This document shows positions 58,777-64,000 of a stretch of DNA of 64,000 nucleotides, one piece after another. How positions within the stretch are numbered: the first letter of the stretch is position 1; every line of letters begins with the position of its first letter. The stretch lies in the NCBI RefSeq assembly GCF_003287935.1, contig NZ_CP030287.1, forward strand, positions 5,969,022 to 6,033,021, read 5' to 3'. Source of the stretch: Streptomyces sp. ICC1 (lineage in GTDB: Bacteria; Actinomycetota; Actinomycetes; Streptomycetales; Streptomycetaceae). The notes beneath the pieces were generated by a model. That model searched no databases. It saw only the letters and a program-made list of their open reading frames with translations, and had not been told where the DNA came from. The position numbers and the translations under genes are program-made.

Positions 58777-59157
58777 ATGGTGAGCGCCAGTCGGCCACCG
58801 GCGTCGGTACGCACCCGGTCCATCCGCCCGCTACGCGAAGCGCTGGTCGCCGCCTACGGTCCGGACTGCCAGATCTGTGGGCCCTACCCCGGCACGATGG
58901 TCGACCACGACCACGGGACCGGCCATTGCCGAGGCCTGCTCCGCCGGTTCTGCAACCGCACCCTCGAGGACTGTCCGCACCTCACCGACCGCCCGAACGC
59001 GGACTACATGCGGTGCCCGCCCGCGGCCGCCCCGGCCCTCACCCACCCCGTGCACGAAGAGTTCCGAACCAAGTGGTCCACCCGTCGGCGCAAGATCGAG
59101 CTGCTCGGCTTCGACCCCTTCGAAGGCCTGCCGCTGCGGATGCGCCCGGGTGGCTAG
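58777..59157 (+). CDS. Endonuclease VII-like (HNH) protein
   Basis: 126 residues from ATG at 58777; an earlier start near 58666 cannot be excluded. CQICGPYPGTMVDHDHGTGH, then GLLRRFCNRTLEDC give the zinc-binding Cys pairs and the DHDH catalytic motif of recombination endonuclease VII. Such genes are frequent phage or mobile-element cargo. The TAG stop codon (59155-59157) is formed by the end of the inverted repeat that follows. Confidence 0.82.
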   Translation: MVSASRPPASVRTRSIRPLREALVAAYGPDCQICGPYPGTMVDHDHGTGHCRGLLRRFCNRTLEDCPHLTDRPNADYMRCPPAAAPALTHPVHEEFRTKWSTRRRKIELLGFDPFEGLPLRMRPGG

Positions 59158-59317
59158 TGCTGTGACCGGGAAGGTCCACCGGGTCGCGGCGCCCGGCACG
59201 GCACCTCGCCGCGTTGTCGGACCACGGCGGTACGTCCGGTACGAGGCGTGGTCCTCCGCCTTGCGATGCACCGCACCGGACACCGCGACCCGGCAAACCT
59301 TGCCGGTCACAGCACTA
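59155..59317. mobile_element. MITE-like palindromic element with TA target sites
   Basis: 163 bp starting TAGTGCTGTGACCGG and ending with its exact complement; most of the two about 80-bp halves also pair (for example CCGGGTCGCGG, GGACCACG), so the whole element is one long imperfect hairpin. No ORF. TA at both ends fits insertion by IS630/Tc1-type transposases. Each outer TAG serves as stop codon for the flanking convergent genes. Confidence 0.75.
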
Positions 59318-59686
59318 CCGGGTCCATTCCTTCAGCACGACCGCGATCTGGCGGACGTCGACCAGGCCGCCGGAAACCTGCTCCAGGAGGTCCCCGACCT
59401 CCTTGGTCGTCACGTTCACCGGCAGCCCCGAGCCCTGCAGGTACGCTGCCGCCACCGTGGCGGCGTAGAGCTCGTTGGAATGCTCCAGAGCGGGGATGCG
59501 GACGAGCTGCTGCAGGAGGGAAGCGGCCCGGTGGTGCGGCTGGTCATAGACCAGGGTGTCCATCACCTGGAAACCGTGGCGCGCCCTGGCCGCCTCCAGC
59601 GAACCCCAGTCCCAGACCTCGGGATCCCCAGGGATCTTCCGGTGCGCAATCTCGAGCAGCCACGTCAGATCGATCGTAAGGATCAT
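59315..59686 (-). CDS. Doc-like toxin with non-canonical Fic motif (second copy)
   Basis: 123 residues. Same family as the protein at 20663-21079: LTWLLEIAHRKIPGDPEVWD, then LLQQLVRIPALEHSNELYAA with TVAAAYLQGSGLPVN. As there, the Fic His and GNKR residues are replaced by PALExxNE. Follows its antitoxin gene with a 13-bp gap. The stop codon lies in the MITE-like repeat. Confidence 0.72.
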   Translation of the reverse strand: MILTIDLTWLLEIAHRKIPGDPEVWDWGSLEAARARHGFQVMDTLVYDQPHHRAASLLQQLVRIPALEHSNELYAATVAAAYLQGSGLPVNVTTKEVGDLLEQVSGGLVDVRQIAVVLKEWTR

Positions 59687-59699
59687 GAGTCGCGCCGGG

Positions 59700-59927
59700 T
59701 CAGGCCGCAGTGGCGCTGCGGCCGGCCGGGCCGCCGAAGCGCTCCGCCAGGCCCTCGGCATGCATCGCGACGAATGCGTCCGCACCCTCCATGAACCGCA
59801 CCCGCGTCAGGTCGGCATCCAGCACCCGCCCGGCATACGCCTCCGCCGGCACACGGCTCTCCGCCGCCGCACGCTGCAGCTGCTCGTACGCTTCGTCGCT
59901 GATCTCAATCCTGATTTCCCGGGCCAT
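59700..59927 (-). CDS. Antitoxin of the second Doc-like pair
   Basis: 75 residues from ATG at 59927. The N-terminal REIRIEISDEAYEQLQRAAA fits a ribbon-helix-helix-like DNA-binding region; the C-terminal helix probably neutralises the toxin. First gene of the two-gene operon, likely autorepressing. Confidence 0.72.
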   Translation of the reverse strand: MAREIRIEISDEAYEQLQRAAAESRVPAEAYAGRVLDADLTRVRFMEGADAFVAMHAEGLAERFGGPAGRSATAA

Positions 59928-59939
59928 ACCGACCACGGT

Positions 59940-60568
59940 AGCGGTCTGCGGCGGCGTACGGCAGGGGAACGGCTCCGCCCCCGCCCCCGCCCCCGGGCAG
60001 ACGCCCAGCGAGCACCTGGCGATACGGATCGCCAGCCGGACAACGCAACCCCAGGAACGGCAAGGCCTGGGTCACGGACGAGGCGAGCCGGGAGCACCGA
60101 CCGTGGACCGCCGGCCGATTCATCGCCGGATCACGGACGGTCGGTGGCGGGGGAGGGGATGCCGGTATGACCCTGCTGCCGATCACCGCGCCCGCATCCC
60201 CGTCGCACGTCCACCATCTCGGACCCGAAGCCGGCGGATGGGGAAATCAGGGTCGATCACACGGTGGCGACGGCGACCGGCGTCACCCCTCGGCTCGTGC
60301 CACGGCACTCGCTCCTTCGTGTGGCGCTACGGCGCTCCGGCGCTCGCCCCGTCGTGCCGGCCGCTCCACGCGCCCTGGGCGTGCGCCCTGGGCAGGGGTC
60401 CCGGCCGGGTGGATGGTGCCGGGGAGGGCGGGCCGACCGAGCCTGCCGGGCCTGGACGGTCGCCCTGGGCGCAGTGGAAGTGAGGGTGGCCGGGGCAGGC
60501 ACTGACGAGCCGTTCGCAAGGGTCCGGGATGGAGTGCGGATGCCGTGCTCACGGGGGGTCGGGCGGAC
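59940..60568. other. Gene-free stretch
   Basis: Several long frames are open simply through high GC, but none shows a start signal or recognisable family. Contains short direct and inverted GC-rich repeats. It could hold a degraded gene; none supported. Confidence 0.4.
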
Positions 60569-61759
60569 TCAGCTCTCTCTGGCCGCGTCCCGCGTCCGCA
60601 GCCAGACCTCCTCGGCCGGATCGAATTCGCTGGTGGTCATCTCGTGTGCGCGCCAGCCGAAGCCACAGATCGCCAGCGGTCCTTCGGCCAGCGGGTCCAG
60701 GCCGAAGCCGTGCTCGATGTCGATCTCGTTGATCGCCGAGGTCACGAAGGCGCCGAGGCCGAGTTCGGTCGCGCTCAGGTACAAGGTCTGGGACAGGTGC
60801 CCGCTGTCGAGCACTAGGGCGCGGTAGGCCTTGGCGTGCTGACGGTACTTCCAGAAGCTGCGCGCGTACCGCGGCGCCAGGACCGCCAGCACGGGCGCGT
60901 TGGAGAACCAGTGCTGACCGGCCAGGGCGCGGCGCGCGAACTGCTCCAGTGGTTCGTCCGGGGCGGGCAAGTGCTCCAGGGCGTGATCGACCGCGTGGTA
61001 GTGATACAGCCCGGGCGCGAGACCGTCGACGTTCTGCACGATCAGGTAGGCCTCGGTCGGATGCAGACCGCCCCCGGAAGGCGAATGCTTCTTCAGGAAC
61101 ACGGTGTCGTCGTCGACGCGCACCTGCGACTGTGCGGCGAAGACGCGTTGCAGCATGTGCGCGCACAACGCCAGGGGCAGCGCCCGCTCGCCGTCGAAGT
61201 TGCGGCAGGTAGTACGCCGCGCCAGCATCGCGTCGAACTCGTTGCCGTCGACGCGCGGCAACGGCACCCGGTCCGGTGCGTCCCCGCGCTCGAAGGCATG
61301 CGTGGGCGGCGGGCCGAGCTTGCGCCGCAGATCGGCGGCGGTGGTCATCTCGTTGGCCTCCATGCTGTTGACGCTGTCCAGGCCCTCCCACCGCGCGAGC
61401 CGGTGCATCATCGCTGCGGGCGGCCACCAGTGACCGGCGCGCAGTACGTCGTCGCGTTCACGATGAGCGGTGTGGCGTTCGTCGTCGGTGATCACCAGGC
61501 CGCTGTCGATCAACTCGGCCACCAGGAGCGACTCTTCGGCGTCCAGCGCGTCGGTCTCGTGCCATTCGCCGGGGCTCAGCCGGCCGAGCAACTCGCGGTG
61601 CGCCGCGTCGACCTCGACCTCCGCGTCGAGATGCGCGGCCAAGGCCAGCCAACGCCGGGTGCGGCTCAGGCCGGCACCGCCGGTCAGCAGCGAGTCGAAG
61701 TCGAAGTCCACATCTTCGCGAGGCTCCAGAAACAGCACGGCGCAACGGCGAATACGCAT
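60569..61759 (-). CDS. SagB-type peptide maturation dehydrogenase
   Basis: 396 residues. An N-terminal domain starting MRIRRCAVLFLEPREDVDFD matches the putative peptide maturation dehydrogenase group; the C-terminal nitroreductase-like FMN domain of the SagB/ThcOx family has ARRTTCRNFDGERALPL, KKHSPSGGGLHPTEAYL and SATELGLGAFVTSA. SagB-type enzymes oxidise azolines to azoles in ribosomal peptides. It is divergent (104 bp) from two precursor-like genes. No cyclase is encoded in the visible window. Confidence 0.87.
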   Translation of the reverse strand: MRIRRCAVLFLEPREDVDFDFDSLLTGGAGLSRTRRWLALAAHLDAEVEVDAAHRELLGRLSPGEWHETDALDAEESLLVAELIDSGLVITDDERHTAHRERDDVLRAGHWWPPAAMMHRLARWEGLDSVNSMEANEMTTAADLRRKLGPPPTHAFERGDAPDRVPLPRVDGNEFDAMLARRTTCRNFDGERALPLALCAHMLQRVFAAQSQVRVDDDTVFLKKHSPSGGGLHPTEAYLIVQNVDGLAPGLYHYHAVDHALEHLPAPDEPLEQFARRALAGQHWFSNAPVLAVLAPRYARSFWKYRQHAKAYRALVLDSGHLSQTLYLSATELGLGAFVTSAINEIDIEHGFGLDPLAEGPLAICGFGWRAHEMTTSEFDPAEEVWLRTRDAARES

Positions 61760-61863
61760 CGGGATCCCTTCGGCGGATGGCGGATCCGGAGTGCGGGATC
61801 CGGTATCGACGGCGCCACGGAAAGGCTCCCCGTGTCACACGATGGGCAGCTATGGTTTTTACC

Positions 61864-62196
61864 ATGCAGACTCAGGTACTGGGGAACGAGAAGCTGCACC
61901 TTCCGGCCGACGTCGTCGATCGTCTGCTCGATCTGCTGAGCACCGACGACCATTTCCGCGGGCTGTTCACGCAGAACCGCCACGCGGCCTTGGCCCAGGC
62001 CGGTTGCGCGCTGTCCGAGGACCAACTGCGCGCGGCCTCGCCGTTCAGCTGTCTTGCCGTGAATCGGCTGGCCGGCAAGGAAGCCATCGCCGGTGCGCGC
62101 GCAGAACTGCGCGCGCACCTGCTCGCCGACGCGGCGTACAGCAATCCGCACGCCCTGGAGGCCGGATCGATGCACGCGGTGCTACGCCACAACTGA
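61864..62196 (+). CDS. Putative modified peptide precursor 1
   Basis: 110 residues from ATG at 61864 (or 61852, MVFTMQTQ). N-terminal region VVDRLLDLLSTDDHFRGLF, then HAALAQAG and LSEDQLRAASPFSC resemble nitrile-hydratase-like leader peptides of RiPP precursors. The tail ends SMHAVLRHN. No ribosome-binding site; TATGGT at 61851-61856 could be a -10 box giving a leaderless mRNA. Paralogue of the next gene and divergent from the dehydrogenase gene. Confidence 0.8.
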   Translation: MQTQVLGNEKLHLPADVVDRLLDLLSTDDHFRGLFTQNRHAALAQAGCALSEDQLRAASPFSCLAVNRLAGKEAIAGARAELRAHLLADAAYSNPHALEAGSMHAVLRHN

Positions 62197-62230
62197 CGCG
62201 CCGCACTTACTTGCTGGGGGAGGGGACACC

Positions 62231-62560
62231 ATGCCGTCAACCATGTCCGAAACCAAGCTGCAGATCCCGCCGAGGGTCGCCGATCGGCTGCTCGATCTGC
62301 TCGCGACCGACGACGCCTTCCGCGAGCTGTTCCAGCAGAACCGCCACGCCGCCCTGGTGGAGGCCGGTTACGAACTGTCCGAAGATCAGCTGCGCGCGGC
62401 CTCCCCGTTCAGCTGCCTGATCGTGGATCAACTGGCCGGCAAAGCGGCCATCGCCGACGCCCGCGACCAGTTGCGCGCCTACCTGCTGGCCGACGGAACG
62501 CACACCGTCGTCTTCGCCCTGGCGGACGACCCGACCCACACGGTACTGCGCACCGGCTGA
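62231..62560 (+). CDS. Putative modified peptide precursor 2
   Basis: 109 residues from ATG at 62231 (GGGGGAGGGG upstream; ATG 62243 possible). PPRVADRLLDLLATDDAFRE, QNRHAALVEAGYELSEDQL and RAASPFSCLIVDQLAGKAAI are shared with precursor 1, including the lone Cys after PFS. The tail diverges (THTVVFALADDPTHTVLRTG) but ends in the same H-x-VLR pattern. Likely second substrate of the dehydrogenase. Confidence 0.8.
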   Translation: MPSTMSETKLQIPPRVADRLLDLLATDDAFRELFQQNRHAALVEAGYELSEDQLRAASPFSCLIVDQLAGKAAIADARDQLRAYLLADGTHTVVFALADDPTHTVLRTG

Positions 62561-62598
62561 CCACGGTTTACTACCGTCACATAGGAAGGGGTGTGGAC

Positions 62599-62928
62599 AT
62601 GGCACTGGCCAAAAGGGGATCGCGGCTCATCACGGTGGGCGACACAACCTACCGGTGGCGGCTCCGCGGACGGCCGACCTACGGCCAGGCGCTGGGCTGG
62701 TCCCCCCTCTCCTACGCGGTCGAACACGCCGAGACTCCCGGCACCACACTGGTGATCACCACCAACCAACCGCACCCGAGCAACTGGGTGGGAGCACAAG
62801 GCAGCCCGATCGTGCCCGCCCAAGTGGCTGACAGCATCCGCACCGCACTCACCACCGGTTGGATGCCCGGCAGCCCCGGCTCACCGTTCCACCTCGACCA
62901 GTCAGCCGGCTTCGGCTCCTCCGATTGA
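62599..62928 (+). CDS. Conserved hypothetical protein
   Basis: 109 residues from ATG at 62599, with AGGAAGGGG about 8 bp before. TVGDTTYRWRLRGRPTYGQA and AVEHAETPGTTLVITTNQPH suggest a small beta-rich protein of a family seen in Streptomyces; no known domain. It lies 38 bp after precursor 2 and may be cotranscribed, but I see no link to peptide modification. Confidence 0.65.
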   Translation: MALAKRGSRLITVGDTTYRWRLRGRPTYGQALGWSPLSYAVEHAETPGTTLVITTNQPHPSNWVGAQGSPIVPAQVADSIRTALTTGWMPGSPGSPFHLDQSAGFGSSD

Positions 62929-63559
62929 CCCGCCCGACCTCTGGCAGGTGGTCCCGAGCAGCGCTCGAAGACCACCACGGAACTCCACGCAGGCCATCCG
63001 TACGCGACCTGGTTCAGCCCCTCGCCACGCGGTGCGCCCGCCTGCCGGTCACGGCTACCCGTGCCCGTGAACCGGACGGCGATCGAAAGCGGTGCTGCGC
63101 GAGGGCTTCAACGCTGGCCTGGAATCCGCTGCGCCCCTCTCCGACATGGACGTCGTAGGCGCCGCCCGCGGAACAAGCCGGCCCCGCCCACCGGCCGGCC
63201 GCCGTGTCCGCCGAAGCCGCCAGGTGTGGACGCTGGCGCGGTGGGGGAGGTGTCCCGCGGCGGCGGGCCAAAGCGCGGATGGGGCCGTACTCCGAAACAG
63301 GCCGGGGCCTCTTTCCTCGGGGGAGTTTCCACCGGTCTGGTTTTTGAACGGCTCGCTGTGTGTACTGACGTGCTTCCCGGCGGGCTGGTCAGGCCGGGGA
63401 ACATCGGCTGCCGATAAGGACGTATCACCCGGGATTCACGACAAGATCCATATGGTGCGCCTTGTATCGCCGATCTCGCTGACAGAGTCATTCCAGGCGT
63501 CGCGCACCGGAAAGCCGGTGCCTGCGCCGATACCTGAACACAGTTCTCGGGAGGACTCC
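62929..63559. other. Intergenic region, no supported gene
   Basis: 631 bp. 62930-63300 has high GC and weak coding-like pattern in shifting frames (possible remnant). 63300-63450 is more AT-rich (GTTTCCACCGGTCTGGTTTT), probably the promoter zone of the next gene. Nothing recognised. Confidence 0.4.
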
Positions 63560-64000
63560 ATGAACGTATGTCAGCGAATATCCACCGCTCTGCCTGTCTG
63601 CGCGAGCACGACCGCAGGCGCGGTCGTGCTCGGCATGGCAGGCGCCGCCTCGGCGAGTGAAGCGACGGATGCGGATCGGACCGCGCAGGTGGTGGAGTCC
63701 GCCACGGGTACCGGGGCCGTGGCCCGGGCCCCGGGGAAGGGCGTGAGCGTCCCGCCCAGCGCGGCCGGCGCCGTGAAGGCGAGGACGGCCGACGGGGGGT
63801 CGGTCTCGATCGGCCTGCCTCAGACGAAGAACGTTCCGGGTGCGAAGGCGGGCAGGGGAACCACCGTCTACCCGGGCGCCGCCCCCTCCACGGACCTGGC
63901 CGTACAAGCCACCCCCGAAGGCGGCGTGCGCGCTCTGGCCGTCCTCAAGGACAAGACCGCACCGCGCGAGCAGCGGTACGCCATCGGACTGCCCGACGGC
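63560..64000 (+). CDS. Secreted protein, N-terminal part (runs off window)
   Basis: At least 147 residues from ATG at 63560, with GGGAGGA 5-11 bp upstream. Signal peptide RISTALPVCASTTAGAVVLG is cleaved near AGAASAS. The visible mature part (VSVPPSAAGAVKARTADGGS) gives no family. Exported; function unknown. Confidence 0.7.
   Translation, partial: MNVCQRISTALPVCASTTAGAVVLGMAGAASASEATDADRTAQVVESATGTGAVARAPGKGVSVPPSAAGAVKARTADGGSVSIGLPQTKNVPGAKAGRGTTVYPGAAPSTDLAVQATPEGGVRALAVLKDKTAPREQRYAIGLPDG

Noticed and set aside
60264..60827. Plus-strand frame of 187 codons before and into the dehydrogenase gene
   Set aside because: No ribosome-binding site or family, and its 3' third is antisense to the SagB-type gene.

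Overview
The window is high-GC DNA with strong third-position G/C bias, GTG/TTG starts and many GTGA/ATGA start-stop overlaps. Its gene content (XRE/DUF5753 plus DUF397 modules, an SGAP-type aminopeptidase, a cobN with B12 riboswitch, DUF1996 and discoidin exoproteins) points to a Streptomyces chromosome or a close relative.

Layout. 0-9.2 kb: cobalamin genes, with riboswitch-controlled cobN (partial, minus) divergent from cobG-cobH-cobIJ (plus) and a TnpB-related gene inserted between them. 9.3-11.2 kb: an autoregulated winged-helix regulator and an MFS exporter. 11.9-14.0 kb: a WhiJ-type XRE/DUF397 locus. 14-26.7 kb: housekeeping and export genes (CocE hydrolase, POT transporter, polyprenyl synthase, LolA-like protein, Doc-like toxin-antitoxin pair, aminopeptidase, RarD, NmrA-type oxidoreductase, 2-oxoacid:ferredoxin oxidoreductase). 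26.7-32.2 kb: accessory DNA with excisionase, repressor, tyrosine integrase, a second XRE locus, a broken serine recombinase and a tRNA-Lys at the far end. 32.3-41.6 kb: secreted protein with a frameshift, DEAD-box helicase with glycine-rich repeats, lipoprotein, paired fluoride channels, metallopeptidase, tRNA-Glu/Asp/Phe and a DsbA/CcdA pair. 41.9-45.8 kb: an RNA-repair operon. 46-49.6 kb: two exoproteins. 49.8-57 kb: an oxidoreductase and a sugar ABC/beta-glucosidase operon divergent from a ROK regulator. 57-64 kb: DUF4246 oxygenase-like protein, endonuclease VII-like protein, a MITE-like palindrome, a second Doc-like toxin-antitoxin pair, a RiPP-like cluster and a partial secreted protein.

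Strongest candidates for a little-described system. (1) 60.57-62.56 kb holds a SagB-type dehydrogenase divergent from two paralogous precursor-like proteins, resembling the putative modified peptide / peptide maturation dehydrogenase system better known from Lysobacter and Xanthomonas relatives. (2) 41.9-45.8 kb holds a P-loop kinase translationally coupled to a 1041-residue protein that fuses DUF504, an EEP-type phosphatase, a 2H phosphoesterase and a poly(A)-polymerase-like nucleotidyltransferase, in effect an RNA end-healing factory. (3) The TnpB relative lacks the zinc ribbon and apparently the usual third RuvC aspartate. (4) Two toxin-antitoxin pairs encode Fic/Doc-fold proteins without the Fic catalytic motif.

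Quality caution. Sequences matching Illumina Nextera transposase adapters lie at 11519-11542, 26705-26731 and 41893-41926, each inside G/C-homopolymer or foldback sequence and, at the last two, each cutting genes. Contiguity across these three points should not be trusted, and the genes there (korA fragment, MocR-like fragment, the kinase N-terminus) are truncated by assembly rather than by biology.
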